Assembly: GCA_963838885.1 (NCBI GenBank)
Contig: CAWITB010000006.1
Span: forward strand, 186,001 to 250,000
Origin: JAICMB01 sp963838885
Lineage (GTDB): Bacteria > Acidobacteriota > Terriglobia > Bryobacterales > Bryobacteraceae
Direction: 5' to 3'
Length of the DNA stretch: 64,000 bases
In this document: piece after piece, positions 8,694 through 16,753 of the stretch
Numbering within the stretch: the stretch's first letter is position 1
Layout: each line of letters starts with the position of its first letter
Program-made: the position numbers and the translations under genes
Notes under the pieces: model-generated
Database searches by the model: none
The model's input: the letters and a program-made list of their open reading frames with translations, nothing else
What the model was told of the DNA's origin: nothing

Positions 8694-9497
8694 ATGAAAA
8701 GACTGCTCTTGCTTGCGATATTTGCGGCGGCCGCTTGGCCTGTCCACGCGCAATGGCAGCTCGTCTGGAGCGACGAGTTCAACGGACCAGTCGGCGCGCC
8801 GCCCGATCCCGCGAAATGGACGTACGATCTCGGCGGGGGCGGATGGGGCAATCGGGAATTGGAAACGTATACGCAGGATCCCACCAACGTCTCGCAGGAC
8901 GGCAACGGAAACCTCGCCATCCATGCCCTTCAGACGTCCGGCGGCTCTTACACGTCGGCTCGGCTGAAAACTCAGGGCAAGTTCACGACGCGGTATGGGC
9001 GCATCGAGGCGCGCATCAAGATCCCCTATGGACAGGGCATCTGGCCTGCATTGTGGATGCTCGGCGACAACATCGCCACCGTTGGATGGCCCGCTTGCGG
9101 CGAGATCGACATTATGGAAAACATCGGACGCGAGCCGGACATCGTGCATGGCACGCTGCACGGTCCCGGTTACGCCGGCAGCTCGCCGTTCACGGCCGCC
9201 TATTCATTGCCCGCGAGCCAACGTTTCGCGGACGATTATCACGTCTTCGCCGTCCAATGGTCTCCGGATCTGGTGGCCTTTTTGGTCGATGAACACGAAT
9301 ATTACCGCGTAACGCGAAAGCAGCTTGAAGCCCCAACGCCCTGGGTCTTCGATCACCCTTTTTTCATTCTGCTGAATGTGGCCGTGGGCGGGAATTGGCC
9401 AGGAAACCCAAATGGAACATCCGCCTTCCCGCAGACGATGCTGGTCGACTGGGTAAGAGTATACGATTTCAGCCCGGAGCCGTTGCGGCGGCCCTAG
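8694..9497 (+). CDS. Secreted glycoside hydrolase family 16 (laminarinase/beta-glucanase type)
   Basis: 267 residues with a signal peptide (MKRLLLLAIFAAAAWPVHA). The catalytic motif CGEIDIMENIGREP at ~140 supplies the EIDxxE nucleophile and acid/base glutamates of GH16. Flanking family features are LVWSDEFNG at the N-terminus, TRYGRIEARIKIPYGQGIWPALWM before the active site and LNVAVGGNWPGNP near the end. It should hydrolyse beta-1,3 or mixed-linkage glucans outside the cytoplasm. It is a single-domain protein with no carbohydrate-binding module, and its 3' end overlaps the convergent PHP gene by 29 bp. Confidence 0.92.
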   Translation: MKRLLLLAIFAAAAWPVHAQWQLVWSDEFNGPVGAPPDPAKWTYDLGGGGWGNRELETYTQDPTNVSQDGNGNLAIHALQTSGGSYTSARLKTQGKFTTRYGRIEARIKIPYGQGIWPALWMLGDNIATVGWPACGEIDIMENIGREPDIVHGTLHGPGYAGSSPFTAAYSLPASQRFADDYHVFAVQWSPDLVAFLVDEHEYYRVTRKQLEAPTPWVFDHPFFILLNVAVGGNWPGNPNGTSAFPQTMLVDWVRVYDFSPEPLRRP

Positions 9498-10335
9498 CTC
9501 TCAAACCTTCGAGGATTTTTCGAGGAATATTCAGGTGGCCCAAGCGGATGTTCGGCTTCGCCGCGCCGTGGAAGTCGGAGCCGCCGCTCACGGCAAGATC
9601 CAGCTTCTCCGCCAGCGCACCGTAACGCGCCACATCCGCCGGACGATGATCGGAATGATACACCTCAATGCCTCGCAGTCCCTCATCGCGCAACGATGCA
9701 ATGGTTTCTTCTTCCTGCCGCGCGTCGCGGATCCCCAGCCGCACCGGATGCGCCAAAACGGGCAGTCCGCCGGCTGCGGCGATGCGCCGTATTCCCTCTA
9801 TTGTGTTGGGATTTTCGCGATGTACGAAACCGGGCGCCGTTTCGCCCAGGTATTTGCGGAAAGCTTCCTCGGTATCGGCGGCGTACCCTTTGTTCACCAG
9901 CACGCGAGCGAAATGAGGACGCCCCGTGAGAGTACGGCCTACCGCCTCCACATCCGACAGCTCGATATCCACGCCGATCGATTGCAGCTTCTCGATCAGT
10001 TTGCGATTGCGTTCACGCCTCGATGCGAGCACCTCGGCGAGCCAGACACGAAAGGATGGCGCCGGCGGCTCGCGAAGAAAATATCCAAGCAGATGCACGT
10101 CCCAAGTTCGCTCGCGTCCATCGCCGGAGCGCGACAGACGCGTGTTCACTTCAATGCCGCAGACCAGGTCGATGCCGTGCGAGGGCGCCAATGGCGCGGC
10201 TTGGTCGTAACCCGCGAACGTATCGTGATCGGTGATCGCAAGCGCCGTAAGTCCCGCTCCCTCCGCCGCATCTAGCAGTTCAGAAGGCGTGTAGCTTCCG
10301 TCGGACTCGTTCGTATGGCTGTGGAGATCGATCAC
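9469..10335 (-). CDS. PHP-domain phosphoesterase (RNase AM/TrpH-like)
   Basis: 288 residues with all PHP metal-binding motifs: IDLHSHTNESDGSYTP at the N-terminus, ITDHDTFAGY (~35), GIEVNT (~62), PVLAHP (~195) and GGSDFHGAAKP (~255). It resembles the YciV/TrpH group, which acts on short RNA or 3',5'-nucleoside bisphosphates. The GTG start at 10335 overlaps the stop of the upstream secreted protein gene by four bases (GTGA), so translation is coupled. The biological substrate is inferred only from the family. Confidence 0.87.
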   Translation of the reverse strand: MIDLHSHTNESDGSYTPSELLDAAEGAGLTALAITDHDTFAGYDQAAPLAPSHGIDLVCGIEVNTRLSRSGDGRERTWDVHLLGYFLREPPAPSFRVWLAEVLASRRERNRKLIEKLQSIGVDIELSDVEAVGRTLTGRPHFARVLVNKGYAADTEEAFRKYLGETAPGFVHRENPNTIEGIRRIAAAGGLPVLAHPVRLGIRDARQEEETIASLRDEGLRGIEVYHSDHRPADVARYGALAEKLDLAVSGGSDFHGAAKPNIRLGHLNIPRKILEGLRARAAATAPG

Positions 10336-10931
10336 TCGGCGGACTCGAACTCGAAGGTGTCTCCTGCAATGTGGGCGAGCAGACGGCCAGGCCCTAGCGC
10401 TTTTCCCGCTCCTGCAAAAAAGATAGCACCGTCGGTCGAATCGCCGGATTTTAGCTTCACCGGAGCGAGTATGATCGCGGAAGCCGCCGCGCCGGCCTTC
10501 AGGCGCGCCGACGATACCTCCGCCAGTGCGCTCTGCCGCCGAGCTTCATAGCCATTTGTCGATCTCATGTTGATGTTGTTGTACAGCCCCGCTTCATAGG
10601 TTTCAACCAGCTTAATGACATCATGCCGTCCCGCTTTGGCGATAAATGAATTGACCACATCGACCGCCGGAGAGGCCTGCAGCACGCCGCCGTCCGCCCT
10701 CTGGAAGCTAAAATCCTGGGGTTTTACGGTCCACGAAATCGGAGCCCCATTCGAGACGGCAACCTGAACGACGGCGTAGTCGCGTATGTGCAGCGGAAGC
10801 GTGGCGATCATCACGGTTACGCCGCTTTTCGTCAGCGTCTTGTAATGCAAGCCGTTCGATTCGAACTCAATTACCTGTGCGCTCAGGTTCAGACACGCCA
10901 AGCCCAGCAGAACGGAACGGCAAGAGACCAT
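10332..10931 (-). CDS. Secreted hypothetical protein
   Basis: About 199 residues. The ATG at 10931 begins a hydrophobic leader (MVSCRSVLLGLACLNLSAQ) typical of a signal peptide; an in-frame upstream start at 10997 would bury it. The mature part includes VTVMIATLPLHIRDYAVVQVAVSNG and SWTVKPQDFSFQRADGGVLQASP, a beta-rich sequence like exported acidobacterial proteins of unknown function. No catalytic motif was seen. It is coupled to the PHP gene and divergent from pckA. Confidence 0.6.
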   Translation of the reverse strand: MVSCRSVLLGLACLNLSAQVIEFESNGLHYKTLTKSGVTVMIATLPLHIRDYAVVQVAVSNGAPISWTVKPQDFSFQRADGGVLQASPAVDVVNSFIAKAGRHDVIKLVETYEAGLYNNINMRSTNGYEARRQSALAEVSSARLKAGAAASAIILAPVKLKSGDSTDGAIFFAGAGKALGPGRLLAHIAGDTFEFESAE

Positions 10932-10953
10932 AAGTCTCTTACCATCATAGTGC

Positions 10954-10986
10954 TTGACCCACTCACGGCGAACGCCTTGGTACACT
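10954..10986 (+). promoter_or_regulatory. Possible pckA promoter
   Basis: The 77-bp gap between the divergent gene at 10931 and pckA holds TTGACC (10954-10959) and an extended -10 of the form TGG-TACACT (10981-10986), with a start site expected near 10993, about 15 bp before the pckA ATG. The spacer is about 21 bp, longer than ideal, so this is only a weak candidate that relies mainly on the extended -10. Confidence 0.3.
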
Positions 10987-11008
10987 GATGCCAGCATTTG
11001 CAGGCTTT

Positions 11009-12583
11009 ATGACCGACATTGGCAATCTACCGAGCCGCCATGGTCTAAAAGAGCAGGGCCTCGCCGCTTACCAGTTGGCGAATTGGAACCTGGGCGTTTC
11101 GCAGCTTATTGAAAAAACGATTCAGCGCAGCGAAGGGATGCTCGCAAGCGTCGGCGCATTGGTCGTAAAAACGGGCCGTTTCACGGGACGCTCGCCCAAG
11201 GACAAATACATCGTACGCGAGAGCGCGACGGAATCCACCATCGATTGGGGTGAAGTGAACCAACCCATGACGGAGGCCGCTTTCGACGACATGTACGCGC
11301 GCCTTCTGCGCTTTCTCGAAAACGAGGAGTTGTTCGTGCAGGACTGCTTCGCCGGAGCGGATCCCGAGTACAGACTGCCGATCCGAGTCGTCACCCAGCG
11401 CGCTTGGCATTCGCTCTTCGCGCGTCAGTTATTTATCCGCCCGAACCCGCTCGAAACGGACCGCCATAAACCGGCATTCACGGTGCTGTTCGCGCCTGAG
11501 TTCTATACCGATCCGGCAAAAGACGGGACGCGCTCGCCGACCTGCATCGCCGTGAATTTCAAAAAGAAAGTCATCGTCATTGCGGGAACGGAGTACGCCG
11601 GGGAGGTCAAAAAATCGATTTTCGGCGTGCTCAATTATCTGCTCCCGGAGCGCGGCGTCCTGCCGATGCACTGCTCGGCAAACATTGGAGACGCGGGCGA
11701 TGTGGCGCTGTTCTTCGGCCTCAGCGGTACGGGTAAAACGACCCTCTCGGCCGACCCCCGCCGGGGACTGATCGGCGACGACGAGCATGGATGGAGCGAT
11801 CGCGGCATCTTCAATTTCGAAGGAGGCTGTTATGCCAAGTGCATCCATCTCTCGCCCGAAAAAGAGCCCCAGATCTGGAACGCTATCCGCTACGGGACGG
11901 TACTCGAGAACGTCGTCGTCGAACCGCACACCCGCGTATTGGATTTCGACTCCGACGAATTGACTGAGAACACGCGCGCCGCGTATCCGCTCGATTACAT
12001 TCAAAACGCTGTGATCCCGAGCGTCGGCGGCCATCCGTCGCATATTCTGTTTCTCACCGCCGATGCCTTCGGCGTGCTGCCGCCAGTGGCGCGCCTGACG
12101 CCAGACCAGGCCACATATCACTTCCTGAGCGGATATACGGCGAAACTCGCGGGTACGGAACGCGGATTGGGCAAGGAGCCTGTTGCGACTTTTAGCGCCG
12201 GCTTCGGGGCGCCGTTTCTGCCGCGCTCGCCGCTGACCTACGCCAGGATGCTGGGGGAGAAAATGCAACGGCACAAAGTTCCTTGCTATTTCGTAAATAC
12301 CGGCTGGGTAGGCGGCCGTTACGGCGCCGGGGAACGCATGAGCCTGGGGTATACGCGCGCCATTGTCGATGCCGTCGTGGAAGGTAAACTCGATAGGATC
12401 GCAACCACCGTCGACCCCATCTTCGGCCTGGCCGTGCCGCTGGCTTGTCCGGGCGTTCCGCCCGGCGTTCTGGACGCGCGCGGACAATGGGCCAGCGCAG
12501 CGGATTACGATGCCGCCGCCCGCGAGCTGCTGGACCGTTTTCACCGCAACTTCGCTAAATTCGAAGCTGCCATCGAGGCTTGA
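11009..12583 (+). CDS. pckA: Phosphoenolpyruvate carboxykinase (ATP)
   Basis: About 524 residues, close to the 540 of E. coli PckA. It converts oxaloacetate and ATP to PEP, CO2 and ADP, the first committed step of gluconeogenesis. Visible are TGRSPKDKYIV (~60), the Arg/Lys substrate region, the kinase P-loop GLSGTGKTTLS (~240), the metal-binding GDDEHGWSD (~260) and FNFEGGCYAKCI (~273), and ENVVVE. The ATG at 11009 is preferred; one at 10988 adds seven residues and falls on the predicted transcript start. It is convergent with the next gene. Confidence 0.95.
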   Translation: MTDIGNLPSRHGLKEQGLAAYQLANWNLGVSQLIEKTIQRSEGMLASVGALVVKTGRFTGRSPKDKYIVRESATESTIDWGEVNQPMTEAAFDDMYARLLRFLENEELFVQDCFAGADPEYRLPIRVVTQRAWHSLFARQLFIRPNPLETDRHKPAFTVLFAPEFYTDPAKDGTRSPTCIAVNFKKKVIVIAGTEYAGEVKKSIFGVLNYLLPERGVLPMHCSANIGDAGDVALFFGLSGTGKTTLSADPRRGLIGDDEHGWSDRGIFNFEGGCYAKCIHLSPEKEPQIWNAIRYGTVLENVVVEPHTRVLDFDSDELTENTRAAYPLDYIQNAVIPSVGGHPSHILFLTADAFGVLPPVARLTPDQATYHFLSGYTAKLAGTERGLGKEPVATFSAGFGAPFLPRSPLTYARMLGEKMQRHKVPCYFVNTGWVGGRYGAGERMSLGYTRAIVDAVVEGKLDRIATTVDPIFGLAVPLACPGVPPGVLDARGQWASAADYDAAARELLDRFHRNFAKFEAAIEA

Positions 12584-12589
12584 CGGCGT

Positions 12590-12910
12590 TCAGGACAGGG
12601 TTTGTGTGCTGGGCTCGTCTTCGAGAGCCTCGTAGTCGATCACCATTTGCGAGTTCTTCAGGGCATCGATGAACTCGCGGTCGCGGCCCTCCGCGATATC
12701 GTATTCCCAAACCTCCGTTCCGACGCTGAGGAAACTGTCGTCTTCTTCCATGACCTCCTCGTTGTGGAGGTTGTCGGGCTCAAAGCGCTCCACAAAAACG
12801 GCGTCGAGGACAACGCCGTCGGTCAACTCCGGTTCCACGAATTCCGGCGGATTCTCGGACGGATTGCCGCGGCCGTCGGTCCGCTCCACGAACGTTACGC
12901 GATATTTCAT
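12590..12910 (-). CDS. Small acidic hypothetical protein
   Basis: 106 residues from the ATG at 12910 (MKYRVTFVERTDGRGNPSE); a longer start at 12949 adds a Cys-containing leader without support. The sequence is strongly acidic (VEPELTDGVVLDAVFVERFEPDN, EEVMEEDDSFL) with no signal peptide, membrane segment or known motif. It appears to be an acidobacterial protein of unknown function. It ends 6 bp from the convergent pckA stop and is probably co-transcribed with the YjbQ gene upstream. Confidence 0.6.
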   Translation of the reverse strand: MKYRVTFVERTDGRGNPSENPPEFVEPELTDGVVLDAVFVERFEPDNLHNEEVMEEDDSFLSVGTEVWEYDIAEGRDREFIDALKNSQMVIDYEALEDEPSTQTLS

Positions 12911-12967
12911 ATCTTTCTGTTTGACTCCCGCGCACCCCGGCTGTGACATTGAGGCGTTCGAACGGGG

Positions 12968-13381
12968 CTATTCCCCCATAACCTTGATAATCACGCGTTT
13001 GGGCCTCTGCCCGTCGAATTCGGCATAATACACCTGTTGCCAAGGGCCGAAATCGAGCTTCGCGTTCGTGACCGGCACGATGATTTCGTGGTGCACCAGC
13101 AGACTTTTCAGGTGTGCATCGCCGTTCGTCTCGCCCGTGCGATGGTGGCGATAATTCTCCTGGTAGGGCGCCAGCTTTTCCAGCCATTCGTCGATATCGG
13201 CGATCAGACCGTCCTCCGCATCGTTCACCCATATGCCGGCCGTAATGTGCATGGCCGATACCAGGATCATGCCGTCCCGAATGCCGCTTTTCGAGAGCGC
13301 GCCCTCCACTCGTGAAGTAATGTTGATGTATTGACGATGTTCCTTTGTGTTGAAGGTGAGGTATTCGGTGTGGAAACGCAT
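12968..13381 (-). CDS. YjbQ/UPF0047 family protein
   Basis: 137 residues, the full length of the family. It shows the conserved SAMHITAGIWVNDAEDGL (~43-60), LAPYQENYRHHRTGETNGDAHLKSLLVHHEIIVPV (~70-105) and DFGPWQQVYYAEFDG (~110). The invariant histidines and glutamates form a metal or phosphate site; the family has weak thiamine-phosphate synthase activity in vitro, and its in vivo role is unsettled. The ATG at 13381 is the first possible start and is well placed. Confidence 0.9.
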   Translation of the reverse strand: MRFHTEYLTFNTKEHRQYINITSRVEGALSKSGIRDGMILVSAMHITAGIWVNDAEDGLIADIDEWLEKLAPYQENYRHHRTGETNGDAHLKSLLVHHEIIVPVTNAKLDFGPWQQVYYAEFDGQRPKRVIIKVMGE

Positions 13382-13452
13382 ACGCGCCGATGATAACAGC
13401 GGCTTGACAAGGCCCGAGCGGAGACGTCAGACTTTGGTATGGACGGCGGACG

Positions 13453-14991
13453 TTGAAAATTAGTGTGTTTGTCGCGGTGGCGTTCGCCGCCGCGCTTGCG
13501 GCCGCCCGCGCGCAGCAACCGCAACAGCCCCAACCGGCTCAGCCCCAACCCACCCAGACCCAGCCAACACAGGCCCAACCAACGCAGGCGCAGCCCACAC
13601 AGGCTCAGCCCACGCAAGCCCAGCCCACGCCGGCGCAGCCCTTGCAGGCGCAACCGGCGCCGGCCCAGACAGGCGCCAGCCAGCAGGACCAGGAGGACGC
13701 CCAGACCGGCGAGGATCAACAGCCACCGTCGCGTTATGAAGGGCCTTCTATTTTGAGCCGCGATCGCAGCGTTATTGGCGAGCGCGGGGGCAAGCTTCTG
13801 GACTACCGCTTCTATGCCCAGGTGACCGGAATCTACGACACCGCGCTGATACCCGTGTCCGTAACACCCCAAGGCGGCTTAAACACGACGGGCGGCGCCT
13901 ACGGCATCTCGGCCGGCGGCGGACTCGCGGGGACTAAGATATGGAAGCACGACAAGCTGTCCGTCGAATATCATGGCGACTTTTACCACTATGTGAACGC
14001 GCCTTATTTCGACGGTACCGACCAGTTTCTGAATATGTCGTACGCGCATGTGTTCTCCCGGCGTTTCTTCATGCAGACGCGCCAGACGGCCGGTTCCACC
14101 GATTACACGACCGGATATTATACTTTTCTCCCGCTGGAGAATACCGACTTGTATGCGGTTCCGACAAACCAGCTTTTCGATAACCGCACGGAGTTTCTCG
14201 AATCGCGCCTCGATTTCACCCGCCAGCAATCCCTGCGGCTCTCGTTCAATTTCGGCGGCGAAGGCTTTTTAGTCCGGCAGCGGGCTATCGATCTTGCGAG
14301 CGTCAACGGCTACAATGCCCACGGCGACGTCTCCTACAGGCTCAACCGCCGGCAGACCGTGACGCTGAGCTATCAATACACGGCTTTCGACTATCTTCGC
14401 CAGTTCGGCAGTGCCAATATCAACGAGCTTACAGCCGGATACAGCATCGGATTAGGACGCCGCTGGGACTTTGGATCCCAAGTTGGCGCGGCGCGAGTGA
14501 ACTTCGCGGGCTTGACGATCGTCAATATCGATCCCGCGATCGCGGCCATTGTCGGCCAAAATCAAGCAATCGTCTCGTTTAACACTGTCACGTACGTTCC
14601 CATTTACGAGGCGCAGGTCAGGCGCCGCTTCGAACGCTCTTCCATCGCGGCCGCGTACAACCAGTCGTTCAGTCCCGGCAATGGCGTATATTTAACCTCG
14701 CGGCAGACGGCGGCGACATTGGATTACTCCTATGTAGGCATCCGCAAGATTACTTTCAACGCCAGCGGAGGATACTCGAGCCTGACCAGCCTCGGACAGA
14801 CGCTGGGGGCTTTTCGGGGCGAATACTTCGGCGCGGGTTTAACCTATAAGATCACGCGTATCGCATTCCTGACGGCGCGCTATGATTTCCGGCACTACGA
14901 CACCGGAAGCACTGGATATCTGCAAAATAGCCAGCGCATTTCGATCGGACTTGCGTTTAGCCCGGGCGATCGGCCATTGCCCATTTGGTGA
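13453..14991 (+). CDS. Outer-membrane beta-barrel protein with a PTQAQ-type repeat
   Basis: 512 residues from a TTG start (13453) leading into a signal peptide (MKISVFVAVAFAAALAAARA). Residues ~20-75 are a low-complexity linker built of QPTQA-like pentapeptides. The rest alternates aromatic and polar residues in a barrel-like pattern (VTGIYDTALIPVS, FYHYVNAPYFDG, TVTLSYQYTAFDYLRQFG, TARYDFRHYDTGSTGYLQ) and ends LAFSPGDRPLPIW, consistent with an outer-membrane beta-barrel of unknown cargo. The linker would span the periplasm or peptidoglycan. The gene converges on the next one. Confidence 0.7.
   Translation: MKISVFVAVAFAAALAAARAQQPQQPQPAQPQPTQTQPTQAQPTQAQPTQAQPTQAQPTPAQPLQAQPAPAQTGASQQDQEDAQTGEDQQPPSRYEGPSILSRDRSVIGERGGKLLDYRFYAQVTGIYDTALIPVSVTPQGGLNTTGGAYGISAGGGLAGTKIWKHDKLSVEYHGDFYHYVNAPYFDGTDQFLNMSYAHVFSRRFFMQTRQTAGSTDYTTGYYTFLPLENTDLYAVPTNQLFDNRTEFLESRLDFTRQQSLRLSFNFGGEGFLVRQRAIDLASVNGYNAHGDVSYRLNRRQTVTLSYQYTAFDYLRQFGSANINELTAGYSIGLGRRWDFGSQVGAARVNFAGLTIVNIDPAIAAIVGQNQAIVSFNTVTYVPIYEAQVRRRFERSSIAAAYNQSFSPGNGVYLTSRQTAATLDYSYVGIRKITFNASGGYSSLTSLGQTLGAFRGEYFGAGLTYKITRIAFLTARYDFRHYDTGSTGYLQNSQRISIGLAFSPGDRPLPIW
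13546..13665 (+). repeat. Tandem 15-bp repeats (eight units) inside the barrel gene
   Basis: Eight consecutive 15-bp units of the form CARCCMACRCARGCS, each coding Q-P-T-Q-A or a near variant (QPTQT, QPTPA, QPLQA, QPAPA). The unit length is a multiple of three, so gain or loss of copies keeps the frame and would only change linker length. The first five units are most alike and the last three are degenerating. Confidence 0.85.
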
Positions 14992-15008
14992 CGCCGCCCC
15001 GCGCGGCG
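14992..15008. terminator. Possible shared hairpin between convergent genes
   Basis: CGCCGC and GCGGCG arms around a five-base CCCGC loop lie between the barrel gene stop and the stop of the convergent gene at 15010. The hairpin is perfect but has no T-tract, so it could act as a GC-only bidirectional terminator or be chance in GC-rich DNA. Confidence 0.3.
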
Positions 15009-15009
15009 G

Positions 15010-15579
15010 TCAATCGATTCCCTGCAGAGCCGTCTGCAACCGCTCCGGAAAATTCTGCCCCGATTCGGACCATAGCCGCCGCTTGTCGACGTTCAGCGCG
15101 TCATCCAGATCGTGCACCAGCTTGAGAAGGCTCTTAATATTGAACTGCGCCATCTTGACGTTTTTCGGCAAGCCGCGCTGCGGCAGGAACAGCGCGTCGA
15201 TGCCAAACTCGATGCGCAAGTGCTCCTCGGCATCCTGAAACTCCGGGCCGAAGCAGCTCAGGGCGACGCGCGACGGCTCCAGCTTCCATTCGGAACCTTC
15301 GAATTGCCACAGGTCCCATGAAGTTTCGAGACGGTAGCAGGAGTCCGCGTCGAAGAACTCCTGCGCCGATCGAAGCAAATCGTCGATAGCCTCCGGCATT
15401 GCAAAAACCTCTTCGATGCGCGCCGGCTCGCTATAGGAAATAGGAACGATCTTGAACACGGCGGCGCCGGAGAGAAGCCGCGAGTACGGAAACAGCCGCA
15501 GCATTTTTCCGTACTTCCGCAGCATCGTCTGCGCGCTAAAACCGTTCAGCCAATACGACAGGTAAAGTTGATCGGCCAT
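15010..15579 (-). CDS. Hypothetical protein
   Basis: 189 residues from the ATG at 15579 (MADQLYLSYWLNGFSAQTMLRKYGKMLRLFPYSRL). No signal peptide or membrane segment. SYSEPARIEEVFAMPEAIDDLL, SWDLWQFEGSEWKLEPSRVALSCFGPEF and FGIDALFLPQ look like a globular soluble protein, but I do not recognise a family. An in-frame extension to 15660 is possible but would run into the divergent MFS gene. Its start codon interlocks with the MFS ATG on the other strand. Confidence 0.55.
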   Translation of the reverse strand: MADQLYLSYWLNGFSAQTMLRKYGKMLRLFPYSRLLSGAAVFKIVPISYSEPARIEEVFAMPEAIDDLLRSAQEFFDADSCYRLETSWDLWQFEGSEWKLEPSRVALSCFGPEFQDAEEHLRIEFGIDALFLPQRGLPKNVKMAQFNIKSLLKLVHDLDDALNVDKRRLWSESGQNFPERLQTALQGID

Positions 15580-16753
15580 GCTAACATCGTACTGCCGCTT
15601 GCGCCGATCGCCGCTACTCCCTATTTTTCTCATCGTTTCCGTCGACGTATTGGGCCTCACGCTGATCCTGCCGCTGCTGCCTTTTTACGCCGAGCGTCTC
15701 GGCGCCAATCCCACGGTTGTCGGCCTGCTGATTTCGTCCTACGCCTTTTGTCAACTGCTGGCCGGCCCGATACTGGGCCGCATGTCGGACCACGCCGGGA
15801 GGCGGCCTTTGCTGTTGGTCAGCCAGCTCGGCACCTTCATTGGGTTCCTGATTCTGGCGTGGGCGAACACACTGTGGCTAGTGTTCCTCTCCCGCATTAT
15901 CGACGGACTGACGGCGGGCAATCTATCGCTCGCGCAAGCCTACATCTCCGACGTAACCAAGCCGGAGGATCGCGCCAAATCGTTCGCTCTCATCGGCATC
16001 GCATTCGGCATGGGCTTTCTGGTGGGGCCGGGCATCTCGGGATACCTGGCGGGCTTCAATTACCAATATCCTATCTTTGCCGCCGCCGCGCTGTCTGCGA
16101 CCAGCATCCTGTGCACCTATTTCCTGCTGCCGTCGCACGCTCCGCATGCCGACCCCAGCACGCCGCGCAAGTTCACATTGCTGGCCTGGGGACGCTACGG
16201 CGAATTCTTCAGGCGTCCGGGGCTGGCGCGCCTGCTGTGGCAGTTCTTGGCGTTCACATTCGCGTTCGCTCTGTTTATGTCGGGGTTCGCGCTTTTTGCC
16301 GAGCGCCGTTTCACCTGGGCGGGCAAACCGTTTGGACCGAAGGAGGTCGGCTATGTCTACGCGTATGTCGGATTCCTCGGCATTATTCTTCAGGGCGGGC
16401 TGATCGGACGCCTCGTGAAAAAGTTCGGCGAAGAAAAGCTGGCACGCGCCGGATTTCTTGCGTCCGTCGTTGGATTGGCAGTCCTCGGATTCGCGTATCG
16501 CATTCCGCTGATGCTCGTCACGACGGCGCTAGCGGGGCTCGGCATCGGCGCCGTGCGTCCTGCGCTCACGAGCCTGGTAACGCAGAAAGCCGCACGCTCC
16601 GAACAAGGGACGATTCTCGGTCTGACGCAATCGCTGATGTCGGCGTCGCAGATCGTGGCGCCGTTTATCGCCGGCCTGCTCATTAATGGCCTCTGGCTGG
16701 AGGAATGGGCGCTATTGGGCGCGGGAGTTTGCGCGGCCGCGTTGTTCCTGTAG
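15578..16753 (+). CDS. MFS transporter, TetA-like drug/H+ antiporter type
   Basis: 391 residues, about 12 hydrophobic helices. It begins RRSPLLPIFLIVSVDVLGLTLILPLLPFYAE, typical of the TetA/DHA1 group; loop 2-3 carries the MFS motif GRMSDHAGRRPLLL (~64) and motif C-like GFLVGPGISGYLAG (~145) marks it as a proton antiporter-type exporter. Substrate unknown. The ATG at 15578 overlaps the divergent gene's start codon; a TTG at 15599 is an alternative that would separate the two. The 3' end overlaps the convergent pgk gene by 42 bp. Confidence 0.87.
   Translation: MLTSYCRLRRSPLLPIFLIVSVDVLGLTLILPLLPFYAERLGANPTVVGLLISSYAFCQLLAGPILGRMSDHAGRRPLLLVSQLGTFIGFLILAWANTLWLVFLSRIIDGLTAGNLSLAQAYISDVTKPEDRAKSFALIGIAFGMGFLVGPGISGYLAGFNYQYPIFAAAALSATSILCTYFLLPSHAPHADPSTPRKFTLLAWGRYGEFFRRPGLARLLWQFLAFTFAFALFMSGFALFAERRFTWAGKPFGPKEVGYVYAYVGFLGIILQGGLIGRLVKKFGEEKLARAGFLASVVGLAVLGFAYRIPLMLVTTALAGLGIGAVRPALTSLVTQKAARSEQGTILGLTQSLMSASQIVAPFIAGLLINGLWLEEWALLGAGVCAAALFL

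Noticed and set aside
11429..12544. 371-codon minus-strand frame opposite pckA
   Set aside because: Shadow of a fully conserved enzyme gene; composition is typical of a GC-driven antisense frame.
13546..13665. CRISPR array
   Set aside because: The 15-bp repeats are contiguous with no spacers and code in frame.
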